Notes under the pieces: generated by a model
The model's input: only the letters and a program-made list of their open reading frames with translations
The model's database searches: none
Told to the model about the DNA's origin: nothing
Shown here: in pieces, positions 10,602-23,526 of the stretch
Layout: each line of letters begins with the position of its first letter
How positions within the stretch are numbered: the first letter of the stretch is position 1
Program-made: the position numbers and the translations under genes
Assembly: GCA_024516155.1 (NCBI GenBank)
Contig: JAJJXM010000084.1
Location: 62,001 to 126,000 of the forward strand
Direction: 5' to 3'
Source of the DNA: Pyronema omphalodes
Lineage: Eukaryota; Ascomycota; Pezizomycetes; Pezizales; Pyronemataceae
DNA length: 64,000 bases

Positions 10602-13600
10602 CTAAGCTCTATCCGCCTCTCTCTTTGTCATATCCGTATTTCCACTTCCACTCAGCCTCTCCTCTGTACTCCTTCTCCTCCCATCAGATCCAGTCCTTAC
10701 TAACTCCGCCTGACTTCCTCCCATTCCTACAACCTCCTGTAGTACTACTACTCCCCTTCCACTTCCAACACGGCCAAAACTCTCTGTACTCCCGGGACGT
10801 TCATACTCCCCAATTAACTCTGGTGGTTCCAGTTCACTATTAATAGTACTGAAACTCATGCTATGTTCCGGATCGTTATTATCGGCAATAAATGGCATTC
10901 TGCTAGTACTTTCCCTTGTGCTAGTAGAAAGCCTGTTGTCGGGATGATAGCTGCCGCTGGGGATTCTAGATACCGGCGGGTCGTAAAGAGGGGATAGAGG
11001 AGATAGGGGGGATTGTAATTGTGGAGTATCCCGGGATCGTCGCTTGCTGGATTTTCGAGGAACTGTAGGTTTGAGTTCAATATGTCCTGCCGGTCCCCGG
11101 TCGGGTCGTTTCTCCAGCATTCGTTGTGAAGGACCGGTTCCGTCTTCGGAGGTGGTGTCGGAAGCTAGTGAAGCAGAGTCACTGGAGGTATCGCTAGGTG
11201 ATCGGGGTTCCTGTTCCTGTTCCTGCTCCGTTGTCACTGCCATGCCAATCGCGGAAGCACGACCAGTTTCCGTCATTCCCCCTCCAGCACCACCAGCTGC
11301 AGACATAGCAGCCTCACCACCCTCTGCGGCAACGAGTTCTTTTGGCATCCTACTACTTCTGACAACCGAGAATCCTTTTTCTTTGCCCAATCCACCTTTA
11401 CCCAAACCCAGCTTACTCCTGATCCACATCCGTGCATTCGCCACATGTCCAGTTGGATCTGCAGGTCCTGTTCCTAACCTCCTCTGTGGCTGCTGCGATA
11501 ACGCAGGCCCACGAACTCCGTAATAGAAATCAACTTCTCTAACTGCGTAATCCGTGGGAGGATTAGTTCTATTAATCCCACCCCCAGAAGGCAGTGTAGT
11601 AGCCGAGTCTGTATATCTATTCCCATGCGCCGTGGTCGGGGTGCCTCTTCCACCTTCCCAATCATCATTGACTCCACTAGGCCCAGGAAATTCGAAGCCG
11701 CCGGCACCGAGGGGGGAGAGGTTGGATGGAGCTACTCCAGGGCCGTGGTGGAGGGGGAGGGAGTTTTGGGAGGAGCGGGGGTTGCGGTATGCGTCGCTGG
11801 CCCATGAACCCCGGGATTGATGGCCGTAGCCAGCAGGGGTGGTCATGGTGCTTTGCTCGCCGGAATCTATCCGTCTTGTTCGAGGAGGACGGTAGTAAGG
11901 GCCAGCGCTGGTATCGACGGGGGGTAAGTAGCCATAGCCACTCACTCGCCCGGGAGTCGAGGGTGTCGATGGGGCGTAACCGGCGGATAGGGAAGTAGAG
12001 GGGTCCACGGGGGCGGGGTCTATGACGGGAGTGCCTAATAGGACAGCTGAGGAATTAGTGCGGCTATGGGGGGCGCGCGGGAGAGATGTACGTGGGTCGG
12101 ATGGCGGGGAGGAGGAGCGACCATGAGGGTCTGGTTTGGAGTGGCGTTTGCGACGGGAGAGTTGACGGACGCCAAAGACCTAAATCACAGTCAGCATTTT
12201 TTCTCGGGTTAATTTGTTTCCCAAAGCAAATTGATGATCATGGATTGAGATGATGGATCAGGATGATTGTGATGATGGTAGATGATGGATATATTGCAAT
12301 TAGATATCGTCAATGATTGCCATCTTCGGTATATCTCACGCCACAATCACTGCAAACAAGATGAACTTGTATATCTGCTTTTCGAAACACAATTCCAATG
12401 ATGAAATTAAACAAAATCCAATCAAATGAAAAACGAATTACCTTTGCAAAACCACCTCTAGCTGCCTCCTCGTCGCCAATCAATGGTCTCACTGCGAGTT
12501 CCACCGAGACCTGAAGTGCCTTCAGCGCAAACAGCACTAGAATTAATCCATGGATTCCCAAAATGATCCAGCCAATCCAAGTCTTGATAGCATCACTAGC
12601 ATTGATCTGAGGTGCAAAGGCCAGCATGAGTAGTAAAGTTAGTAGCCGGACCATGGCAAAAACGAAATGCCATAAATTCATCCAGGTTTCTTTAGCATAT
12701 GGTTTCATTCCGTAAATGGCAAGCATCATCATAACTTCACAGGCGGCCAGGATGACGATTTGTGTGATACCAGATGCCTGTATTCCACCAAATGCTATAC
12801 CACGAATTAGGTTAATGCCGATTGGTACAATGAAATAGCGAAGCTGTGTTTCACGGTGAGTATTGTAGAAGGTTCCATATTTGAGAAGCGTTGGAATGTC
12901 GTCAAAGAGTTCGGAGCGAGGTTCGTGGTTCCAGATTTTGAAGCATACGATTGGTAGAAATATTAGTAAAACTCCAAGTACGACGCAGCCAATAATTGTA
13001 AGTGCAGTTGGAGAACGAGATGCAATAGTAAGCTGGAAAATGCAAGCCGTAACCAAGGGCAAAAGAAAGTAAGTGGCAGTGAACCGACATAAAAGTCCTG
13101 CACTTTGTTAGTAACGAGCCGTCTCAGCATGAAAGAATAACGCACCAAAGGTAAAGGGCAAATTCTTATCTGTCAAATCCCCCTGTTCTGTTCCGGTCAA
13201 TTTCCAGAAAGCCCATCTGGCAAAGAACCAGATCTGAAACGCGATAGCACAGGCAGCAAAGATGATAGCAAACCACATCAACACTCCTGGCAAAATATCA
13301 TTCGCAGAAAAAAGCCCAACCGCCTGAGAAAGTCGTTCATAGCCCTCTTTCCACATTTGCGGCGTGTAAATACCATCGCCTTTCCACGGATAAATTGTCT
13401 CATTCTGTCCCTCTTTGGTGTAAATACTCCAATTCGCCATCAAAATACTCCAGGCTCCGTTTGAAACAACTGGCTGGTAAAACCCAGGATAATTCAGCGT
13501 CAAAGCTCCGGTCAGAACAATAAACTGAATCCATTGTAGACAATCGGCAAATCCTGGGGTAACCATTCGAAGCATATCAGGATCCATTCCGTAATTGCTG

Positions 13601-14841
13601 CTGAACTTGAATAGATCATTTGTGCCAGTCCAAGGGTTAAAAATTGAAGCCAAAATGACGACAACTCCAACAAACATCAAAGTTGCAGCCACAAACCATC
13701 TCACTGCTCTGGCGTATCCGGGGTGAAATTCCGGGGTAATCTCGACGTTGACACATCCGATAGTAGTCGCTTCCTGGTTACCAGCAACAATGCGAAAATT
13801 GAATCCTAGCGAAGAAAACTGATAGTCTTGAGGTAGAAGTCTAGTCCACGTAAATGACGGCAGTTCCTGTACTAAATAAGACACATTATTCCTCTGATCT
13901 TCCGGCCCCAGTCGATAAAACATTTGTACAGCTGGATCGGAAGATGTAGCATTCACATTCATGCTGATTCTATTGCCGAATGGACATTTCGCGCCAAGAT
14001 CTTTGCAGAAAAATGAATCAAATTTCGTCACTGAGTATGACGCCAACGTTCCACGAACTGTGAACTTTGTCGCATAAGGCCATGCACCCATTCCGTCCGT
14101 AATAGATGCTGTGTAGTTGTACGGAATATCCTTGCTCGGTAGTCGTCCATCAACTTTGAAATTATTGTAATTCATTGCAGAAGCTGGCACAACGTCAACA
14201 GGAGGTGATTCCCGCTCTATGACGCTCCAGTCTACAAGACTAGAGTCGGTTTGTCGGTGCATAATCCTCCTTTCATCACTTGTAGACCCTTGATTTCCTT
14301 TCAACGGCTTGTTCGGCACATCCAAGCTTCGTCGCTTCAAATCTGGCACTGTATTCGACTCTCCGGTAACCGTTCCCCATGAAGTCACAGTCAAAAACCT
14401 ATCCGCAGAGTTCCATTCCGCAGCCACTAGTACCGGATGCCATTGTAACCTCCTCGGACTCTTCTGCACGGCTGTGGATAAACAATTGTCGAATGTCGAT
14501 ATCAGCGCTGCCTGGACCTGGCATAGCAACAAGCCCCACACGAGCAGTGCGATCATCTGGCTCGATATTCGATTCGCTATCCGTCCTTTGGTGTATTTCG
14601 AAGTCGATAATTTCTCGGGTGAATCAGCTGGCGGCAGCAATCGGCGGCGGCTTCGAGATTCGCTCGGCGGTGCATTCGAAAAGATATTGTCAAAAGGCGT
14701 CACAGGGGACGCAGGCGCGAAGCCTGTTGTATCGGCGGAAATGGGAGTAGGAGTGAAAGAAGGTATTGTGGATTCTGGGGCTGACTGTGAGATCATAGGC
14801 CCGGCAGAAAGCGGGAGCCAGGATTGGGAGGTGCTGTACAC
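10602..14841 (-). CDS. TRP/ML-domain integral membrane protein (Pkd2/FLC family)
   Basis: Three exons: 14841-13146, 13097-12442 and 12179-10602, joined in phase to 1309 residues. Intron 1 is 48 bp (GTGCGT, branch TTACTAAC, GTGCAG). Intron 2 is 262 bp (GTAATT ... GATTTAG). After a polar N-terminus there is a hydrophobic signal or anchor near residues 96-111. An ML-like lumenal domain follows, starting with DNCLSTAVQKSPRRLQWHP near 118 and the L.VTSWGTVTG strand. About nine membrane helices (roughly residues 365-780) then match the fungal TRP-like domain. The third exon codes a tail of about 525 residues rich in Ser, Pro and Gly. Yeast relatives act in FAD/calcium transport, and fission yeast Pkd2 in cell-wall stress; the exact role here is inferred. 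Met95 or Met16 are alternative starts. Confidence 0.88.
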
Positions 14842-17800
14842 CGGTTGATCTGTTCTGAGAATAGAAGCAAGTTGAAAGAGAAGTGAGTGGGTCGGTAACT
14901 TGCTGCGCAGAGTTTGACTATTCTAAATATTCCCGTTATATCTTGCGTAACGAACGTATCAGAAGCGACGGCGAGAATTGGGCCTTAGTCGATGGGTGAT
15001 GGTGTAGAGTGGAGTAAACGAGGTGTTGAAGATCGAAGCTGGAAAAAAAAAAGTGGAGCTTCTGTGGTGGAATTGGTGATGTGGAGCAAGGTGTTTGTGA
15101 CGACGTTCTTCCACTATTCTGTTTGCCGTCAGTCAGGTTTCTGTTCTTGCAAAGCTCGCGATCTGCTCCCTCTTCAGTTCTCTTTTGCTAAAAATAGGCT
15201 CCACAAAGTGCGATGAATGCCGGAGAGCGTCCGAAGGTCTGACAAATTCGACAAAGTCATACAAAGTCTCGATCAGAAACGCGAGCACCTTGACACAACT
15301 CAACCGGACAACGTGACAGCAAATCGACGGAGAACCGAACTGTAGAGACGGGAGCGAGCAAGCGGAGCCGTGGAGTAACAACAAGGAGCGACAGGGAGTG
15401 AACAAAGGCAAAGAGACAGGAGGAGCTCCCTTATCATGCCGTTTTGGGAGTGTCCGCAATTTCAACCTCTGCGCGCGCGCGCACAACGTACCTTTCTCGA
15501 GATTGTCAACACGACCTGACAAGAATAACGACCGTCGGTGAATGGGTATGTTTCGTATGGCTGAGAAGACCGGGTGTTGTGTCGGTATAACTCGTCTCTG
15601 CAGGTGGGGTCTGAAAGGAAGGTGGCTTTGGTGATTGGCCGGTCTTTTGCTGTCAAAATGAAGTCAAGTTGATGCCGAAGTTGGAAACCTTAAATCGACA
15701 TGCCGCAGTTCGTGTACGGAATATTCTCGTCTCGACAAATGCTTGTCAAAATATCCTCAGCTGATGATGCCTTTGCTTCGATTGGAATTCTCAAAGACCC
15801 GGTTTGTTGTTGGTTCGATAACACCTCCTCGCTCAGCAAAACTCGCAGAAGGCTGGAATTGAACGGCTTCCCGTCGGTTGCGATGGGCTAACCTAAATCG
15901 ACTTTGTGCCTGGCGTACATCATCGACAGCGTTTGACCAAGCGAAAAGGCGTAAGGTGCGATGATGAAGCCCTGGCCGTGATGGACTAACCAGGCTCGCG
16001 AGGCTTGTCAACGACGGGCGAGGGCGGGTGAAGACAAGGATCGGTTTCGGCCGCTCGCTGTTGGGCGTTTCATGGCCAGCGTTGTTTTTGATGGTGGAAG
16101 TGTGTTTTTACGCTGGGCATGGTGAGCCATAGACTACTGTCGTATTATTTATTGTTATTGTTATTATTCATGAATCTCTACACTCGATACAATTCTGTCC
16201 CGTCATTATTATTATTCCCATACATCTACACTCACACTACGATAACATTATGATTATCATTCAAAATATCCAGACTCTATACACTGCAGTCATATTGTTA
16301 TCATCATTTATCATTTATCAATATTCACACTCAATACACTGCTATACCAACTCCATTTCATTCCCAACGTATCTATAAAATCTTCTGATACTCTCCTATC
16401 AATCCATATCCATCCATCTTATCGATACTCCACAACAAACACGTCCCAAGTGCACTCTGTCCAAGACATGCCCGACCGAACTCCTTACACCATCAAAGAA
16501 ACCCGCACTCGCATGGACCCATGATCACCCGATCCGGCCACGGACGCTAACGTAGATTTATCTAACTCAACTCAGACAAGTAAGTACAAGTACACAAGCC
16601 AAGAAGTGACTTACCACTTATGGCACCCTACATCCTTAGCTTGCTGCTGGGCTGTTCGCTGCTCGTTTACTCGGCGTCATGGCGAGCGAATTTCCTTGAA
16701 TTCGGTGAAATTGCAATCGTTTTTGATTTTAAATCTCGCAACATCGAATTTGCAAAGAAAAAAAAAATGAAAAAAAAAAAAAAAAACATGAACTCCCTTG
16801 ATTCCCGGGTGAATTTGTAGCTATGTATATATAGTTGACTGTAGTATATACGAGTACACTGCGGTCATTTGGAGAAGAAGTAAGCACGCGCAGTCAGTCC
16901 CTTGTATATTCCATAGGTCGCCTATATGTTCGCAAACTCATGTCTTGCTCGGATCTAAAAACAGCATTGAGATATGTAGATTCTCAGCCCTGGGGTACAT
17001 GATACATGATATGGAGCCATTCACGATGCGCAACAACCGAACACCAAAAACGAATCAGGCCAATCAGCTGTGGACCAAATGAAGGGAATATAATATGGAG
17101 CACTTTATTGTTCGTGACTCACTCAGTTCTACTATGTAGGCTGATAAACCACTACCCATAAATAGGCTACTTCGAGTGAGATACAATGAAGGCTGTTTCA
17201 CTTTTTGAGCTTGGACCTGACGATCACCAGTGATGATGTCAACATTGAGAACTGGAGATTGATAAACTCGGCATTTAGGACTACAAACACTTTCCACAGG
17301 ATAATCAAACAGATCACATGGGTGTATTCCATAACCACACCCTCATCTCGACCTATTTCACACCTCCACTTCTCCCCCCCCCCCCCCCCCCCCCCCATCT
17401 GCGTTACACCACCCGATCACTTCCTATAACCAAAGAACCTCTGATACTAATATACTAGCTTATCTTGTTCTACTGTTTCTTTTGTCGGTAGTATTCTTAC
17501 TAGTTTCTTATTATTCAGCAACATTGTTTTCTTCATGTATGTTGCATGCCTTCTTATACTCCTGATTTACCTTTCCTGTCCAGTCTCCTTTCTCCTTACC
17601 TCTCATCCCTCAAGATTCTCCAGCATAACCCCGTGTATGTAAAGTATCTGGGGACCTTGTGTGGTTTCAGTAGCTTGCTCTAAGCCTTGCCGGGGACTGA
17701 GTTTGTGGGGTCTTTTCGCAGTCGAGTCAGAGCTGGGTAATATAATGGTGGCGTGGGTGGTAGGAGTAGTGACGACGGCGATAACCTATACCGAAGTTGA

Positions 17801-18842
17801 GCGAAAACAATCAACGGAGTGGAAGGTGTTTGGTGTAGACTACAGCGTTGTTGTGTTGGGAGGTGGACGACGGGAATAGAACCAGAATAAAGAGATTGAA
17901 AAGACGAAAAATAAGGTGAATAAAATAAATAGCCAAGATATACGTCTTCCACGGCAGTTTCACCTACCAGTAATATTCATAATAAGAGCACCGGTAACTG
18001 AGAAAGCCGATTAAATGTTGCTAGTCAGTGTATTCCAACATCCAACGGCCGGCTTATATACAAAGTAATTGTGATTCTGAATATCAGATCGTACTGGAAT
18101 TGGAATTTGACTGAAAGAATGCAGAACTAGATACACCTCGTCAAAGAAAAAGCATGTTAAAGGCTAATTCTTGAATTTTGTATTGATGAGTTGCTGTGTT
18201 GCGGCGTTGTTGCTTTGCTATATGTGGACATCAACAGACATTGTATGTAGGCAACAGAGTACTCTGGGCAAGGATTCTGATTCATGGCTGAGCACTCGCA
18301 GAGACCCCATTTACAGTGTTTTCATCTCTCATCATGACGGTTACCAGGAGTTGAACCGCGTCAGTACCGTAACTTTCCGTCATTGAATATGGTTTTCAAC
18401 TGCTTTTTGTAAATTCTTGGAGCCTGAGCTTTGTGATGTGTTTATTGCTTGCAAGACAGGGCCTGAACGCACCTGAAGTAGGCGTTTGTAGGTGCTTGGT
18501 AAGTATTGGCCTGGAGCAACCCACCAGGGTGGAATGATTACAACACTACATATCATTGTTTACAAGAACGGAGACCCGGATAAGAACTCGCAGAGCAGTG
18601 ATTGTTATATATATATGGAAAGAGGTAGAGTAATTGACTGTGGGCATCTGGTTCAAATATAAACTAACTGGGATAAGATATGTACAACATAAGAATTGGA
18701 CTGGCGGTAGAAGGAAATTGGGAAATAAAAATTGTAAAGATAATTTAGAAAATTTAAATCCAGGAGATTAGTTCCCATCTCTGAGCTCGTGAAAACAGAA
18801 GAACATCAAACTTACAGTAGTGACAGAACTACTAAAAAATGC
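14842..18842. other. Long intergenic region, no gene supported
   Basis: The first 700 bp are the probable promoter of the TRP gene. A 23-bp poly(C) lies at 17374-17396 and TTATTG repeats near 16140-16170. Short frames here lack splice partners or family features. Confidence 0.5.
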
Positions 18843-19263
18843 TCACTCATTTGTCCCAGAGATATCGGCTGTAGTACTACTATCACATTCATCCAAGTTC
18901 ATAGGCGACTCCCCTCCTTCAGTTACGTTATTGCAATCGGTGGTATCCTGCATTTGTTAGTGAATCATCATACAACATTGAGGGGAACAAAAATACCGAT
19001 TCATCAGGAGTTGTAGACCTGGCATGCCGCCGCTGCAAGTTACGTTGTAACTCAGCCTTTACCTCTTCAAGTTCCTGTTTATGTTCTGTCTCCATCTGAC
19101 GGAGAACATCAAGGGCGTCTTCAAGCTTCTTCCGAAATTCCTTCTCTTTCTTCACGCTGCTACAAGCCTTTTCCAACGCCTGAATCTTCGTATCAAGCTC
19201 CTGTTCGAGCTTCTTGATGGAAGCATCCTTCTTTGCATCACTGCACGCATGCTCTCTCTTCAT

Positions 19264-19277
19264 TCGCTCAAATTTTT
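19264..19277. repeat. SINE target-site duplication, left copy
   Basis: TCGCTCAAATTTTT here and at 19613-19626 flank the SINE exactly. Confidence 0.88.
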
Positions 19278-19612
19278 GGGGGCGGCCCCAGTGGTGTAGT
19301 GGTATAACTCCCTGCAACTGCGCAAAAGCAACGGGTTCGAATCCCGTGTCGCTCCCACAGGTATATCTTGGTAACCGGGGTTTGCCCTCAAGGGAGGTTT
19401 ACCCGGCGGCTCAGGTTGAGTAGTCACTCTGTGTAGTGAAAGGGCACTTGACGTATGTCAAGAGTAGCCCCGCTTATCCTGATCTATGCCTTCTTAGGTA
19501 TAGACAAGAAGCAAAGGAAATATTTGGGAGAAAAAAGAAATGTAATAGTAATGTTACGATTGTCATAACCTATCGGTTGGGAACATAAATGAGAATATTA
19601 TTATTATTATTA
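19278..19612 (+). mobile_element. tRNA-derived SINE, 335 bp
   Basis: The head is tRNA-like, with a Pol III A box (TGGTGTAGTGG, 19292-19302) and B box (GGTTCGAATCC, 19334-19344). The outer bases GGGGGCG and CGCTCCC can pair as an acceptor stem. A unique body of about 230 bp follows, then a 3' tail of ATT repeats. It is flanked by a 13-14 bp target-site duplication, so it is a transposed copy and not a functional tRNA gene. A partner LINE would be needed to mobilise it. The 3' tail differs from the CAAAT tail of the LINE in this window, so that LINE is not an obvious partner. Confidence 0.88.
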
Positions 19613-19626
19613 TCGCTCAAATTTTT
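19613..19626. repeat. SINE target-site duplication, right copy
   Basis: Second copy of TCGCTCAAATTTTT, 14 bp, next to the ATT-repeat tail of the SINE. Confidence 0.88.
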
Positions 19627-20515
19627 CATCATATGTCTCCGTTACACTCTCATGCTCCAACTGTATGCGCGCCAATTTCTGATCGGCCACATCCTTCGCC
19701 TCTTTAACGGCAACCTCAACCTCCTCCTCAAACTTCTTGGTCAGCTCCTCCTTTTGTTTTTTCAACTTCTCTCGGTATTTCCTTTGGCAATCTTTGACTA
19801 TATTCGAAACGTATGCAGCGCACCAATCGATTTCGTTTTTGGATCTGAGATCCTTGGACGGTTGCTGGACTCTAAGAAAAAATTGATCCATAGTGGCCTC
19901 GTTGTCATCGTCTTCGTCGTCGTCTGTGTCCTCGAGTGTGTCCAGCATATCTTGGATTTTACGAGAAATTTTGTTTTGACGTTTTTCTTCCTTACGCTCA
20001 ACGGATTCTCGGGCTCGTTGATATAATTTCTGTCGCAGACCCTCTTTGATTGTGACGTCTACGTCGGTTCCGGCAATAAGCCGCTGGAGCTTTTCTTCGA
20101 CGCCTGCCTGAAGACTTTTGTTAAGGAGAACTCCTTGGTCAAACTTATCCTTCACCAGTTCCGCCGTCAGTCGATGTAGGTCTTCCATTGCGTATGATAC
20201 TCCGGGACCAATATGGCAAGGTTTGGAAGCATCTCTAGAACGCAAATACACTGCGTCCTTTAGAGGCGACGAATAGCACAGCGCTTGTCGATCAACATCC
20301 GTTGTCGAAAAGAATGATGTATCGATATTCAAACTATCAACCACAACAATGGCTCTAAAGCCAGTGTGAGAATGTTTGATGGAGCACATTTTTCCATTGA
20401 ATGATGTATTTTCCCAAACAACTCCATCATATTTTTCCGTAAGAATCACAGGGTCGATATCATTACCAAATAGATATTTGCAGTTATCTACAGGTTTCAA
20501 AATATCAGTATTCAT

Positions 20516-21780
20516 CTTATAGCAAGCAAGGCATAGGTGTTACCAATGATCTGCTGTTTATAATATAATGGGGTATGAATTGTGCTCATCTTTTCGGAGA
20601 GAAAAAGAGAATAATCAATGTAGCGAGGATGAATTCTGAGTCAAGGACAACAAGCCCCTGTTGATTTGACTAACTGCTCTGCGAATTTCCAGGTTGCTTT
20701 GCGAAGTTGCAACATGCGATTCCAAGATATAGTGTTCTAGAGGTAGATAATGAATAGTTCAAGTGCGGAAAAGTGTGTGGCATGGAATCTTATTGCCTTA
20801 CGTGAAGATGGTTTCACAGAAGCGGGGTCGACGTGCATGAGGCTCCTGGCGGTCAGACAGGAAGACAAATGTAACCGAAGGTCCTCTGGTGGGAACTATC
20901 TCATAACGTAAACAGAATAAAAGGGAAAATAGTCTGTTTCTTTCCAAATTATTATATTGTTTGTGGAGATATTAGATTAGAGAGATTCTGATGCCATGGC
21001 TCTGATAGGGGGAAAACCCAAAGGAGATGAAAGCGGTATATTACTTTGAAAGCAGGATATAGTCAGTGAATAACCGCTATCTTTTCGGTTTTCTTCATGT
21101 GCTGCTGTCACTTATTAAGGTAAGCATTACATCTGAAGAGGTTCTCACAGGTTTTCGCATTGCATGCGCAATGCACAGATTATTAGAAGAAACCCTACTA
21201 GTTCCTTAGCGATTTTAGAAGACATCATCCAATTATTTCTTTAAGCAAAAATGTTTCAGGATATCACTTTTCGAAGACGCATATTTTATGTGGCATATTA
21301 CCATTAACGAGAGGTTCTAGTAAGTCGACTGCGACTTCAGCCAACATCGCGCCCAAATCCGCGTTAATATTAGATATATTAATTGACCGCTTAGAAATTG
21401 CAATATGAGATTTTTCACCATGAAGCCTTCTTTACTGTTGGAATTAGTCTTTTTTAATTTGCTCGCTTGCTAGATGCATTGCTGAGAACTGTGGGCAGGA
21501 AAACATACGAGTATGCAGTATTACTGGGAATAAAGTGAAGTGCGCCATAGACTGATGCTTTAAGTAGAGAAGGGCCGCTCATGACCTACCCTTGTGTGCA
21601 CCAAGTCACGTTTTCGGCCCTATACCGAATGAAAAAAAGTCGGGGTGTTCCAAGAAAAGAAATAGTATAACTACTCAATAACAACAGGTACCGTAGAAAA
21701 ACACTCCGCCGCCGCTTAAAACAAAAATTGGGTATCATCAGGATCAACTCCTAATCAGACATCGTCAAGATATGCATGTC
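20516..21780. other. Intergenic region, no gene seen
   Basis: AT-rich. It contains the presumed promoter of the split coiled-coil gene (minus) and the 3' flank of the amidase gene. Nothing else supported. Confidence 0.5.
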
Positions 21781-23526
21781 TTAATCAACCTCCACCGCCA
21801 TCGCCTTGAATCCCTCGTCTCCCAGTGCCTCGACCAATCTGTTCATTCCTGCCAGTACCTTCTCCTCCTCCAAGCGTTTCCCAACAATTTGTACAGCAAT
21901 TGGTAACCCCTCCATATCCCTCGCATTATAAAGAGACCAAGCCTTCTTCTCAATCCTATTACCAAACTTCCTCTTCTTGAGGTCCTTTACATCATCCAAA
22001 GCAGCATCAACCCTACCAACTGGTAACACACCTGCGGTGTAATCAAGCACATTCCATAGAAACGTGTAACCACAAGCCGCAATTGTTTCCCTTCCTCCTT
22101 CCGCTGGAAGTCCCGGGAGTGCATGGGGTGGAGTAATGATAAAGTCCACCTTCTGCTCAGCCAAATACTGGAACCACTGGAACCTGATAGCCTCACGCTC
22201 AGCAACTAAGCGCCATTGATCGGTTACCGAACGAGTTCTGAGATCATCGATAAGACCAGCGGTGATATGATCTCCTCTAAGTCTTAGGTAGAAGGCGTAG
22301 ATGGATTTCACAAATCTAGGAAGAGAAAATATGCGGGTAAGAACAGCGACACCACTGTCGGTACTTTCGAAGGCGGATGTGAAGTGACTAGAGAAGGTTT
22401 GACCAGCGTCGGAATTCAAAAGCCGTGAGGCAAGACGTAAGGCATCATAACAGCTTGGGTACCCGCTGAGCTCAATAATCTCATCCCCTTGGGCTCGTAA
22501 AGCGGAGATGGCTGTATCCAAAGCACGAGAAACTGCGGGGGTAGGTGATACAACGCCGTCGCTTCGTAATACTCCCCATCTGGGCTTCTCGGGTAACTGT
22601 GACTCTCTCCAGGGGATGGGATGAACGGTATAATCTACTTCCCAGGGCTTCATGTCTACCACTGCCTTCATAAACACCTCCAAATCCGGCATGGTTTTCG
22701 CCATTGGGCTATAGACTGCAGGAACTCCTTCCTGTCCATACATACTAGTAAAGCACCCCGCCTTCGGAAACCTTCCAGTCGAACAACGGAGAGCATAGAT
22801 TCCACTCCATGCGGCTGGAATACGTACACTTCCAGCAACGTCTGTTCCGACTCCAATCCTGCTACCTCCAAGTGACAGTAGTGCCGATTCACCTCCTGTA
22901 GATCCTCCTGGAGAATAACGAGGATTGTGTGGATTCTTTGTTCTTCCAAAGACATCATTGGTACTTTCAAATGCCAATAGGGTAATAGGGACATTTGTTT
23001 TGACGAATGGTACCGCGCCTGCACGGCGTAATAAGCCGACGATAACCGCGTCGTTTTTAGCAGGTCGGTTGATATAGCGGCTATAACCCATGCAGGAGTC
23101 ATAGCCGATGACGTTAACGGTGTCTTTCATCGACACAGGGATACCCGCTAGCGGTCCTTGAAGGTTTATAATATTTGATGATATATTTTCTTCTGCCGTG
23201 GGAATTAAAATCTCCGTCAAAGCATTTGTCTTTTGGTGAGCCCAAATTGCACGTTTTCCGTAGGCATGTAGAATGTCGATTGGCTTTAGCGCGCCTGAAC
23301 GAACGGAAGAGGCGGTAACGGAGATTGGTGCGTTGAGGATATCTGCTTCGGCGGCTGTGAGGGGTTCGTGGTATGCGGCGGGTAGAGTAGCAATAGCAAT
23401 CTCGCGGGATGCCTGCTTATCCTTGCTGGAAGTGAAAAATTATTAGCATTTTCAAAGCTTCATGAAATTTCTGGTTGAATTGCAATACCAATTGCGTCGG
23501 TGAGTGAGGTAATTTAGTAGGAACAT
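21781..23526 (-). CDS. Amidase signature family hydrolase (acetamidase-like)
   Basis: Two exons, 23526-23489 and 23425-21781, joined across a 63-bp intron (GTATTG, branch TGCTAATAA, TTCCAG) to 560 residues, normal for fungal amidases. The Ser-cisSer-Lys triad is visible: Lys113 in GIPVSMKD, Ser188 in SPGGSTGGE and Ser212 in GTDVAGSVRIPA. The spacing (75 and 24) equals that of other family members. KDKQASREIAIATLP near the N-terminus matches the conserved start of acetamidases, and GLPIAVQIVGKR lies near the end. It would cleave amides to acid and ammonia in the cytosol, probably for nitrogen use; the substrate is not readable from sequence. The small first exon is the weakest part. A second acceptor four bases downstream would join to another upstream frame (open from about 23705), giving a different N-terminus. 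Confidence 0.88.

Larger units (their letters stand above)
18843..20515 (-). pseudogene. Coiled-coil protein gene split by a SINE
   Basis: The N-terminal part (20515-19610, 301 residues) begins MNTDILKPVDN and passes through a mixed domain into a long charged region: an acidic DDDEDDD patch and Lys/Glu-rich coiled coil. Its frame stops in the tail of a SINE inserted at 19278-19612. On the other side the same frame resumes at MKREHACSDAKK and continues as coiled coil (19263-18997). It then crosses a 49-bp intron (18996-18948; GTATTT, branch CTAAC, TGCAG) to a last exon (18947-18843) with a polar, acidic end. The codon carrying the KFER residues is duplicated by the target-site duplication, and the frame matches exactly on both sides. 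The uninterrupted protein would have about 424 residues. I do not recognise the family. As it stands, translation would end after residue 301, so it may be a truncated but expressed allele. Confidence 0.75.

Noticed and set aside
18186..18386. 66-residue frame with signal-peptide-like start (MSCCVAALLLCYMW)
   Set aside because: Isolated, AT-rich context, no splice or family support; hydrophobic starts arise often by chance.
19278..19360. Functional tRNA gene
   Set aside because: A and B boxes are present, but the anticodon arm does not fold as a standard loop, and the unit continues into a 335-bp element with target-site duplication, so it is a SINE head.
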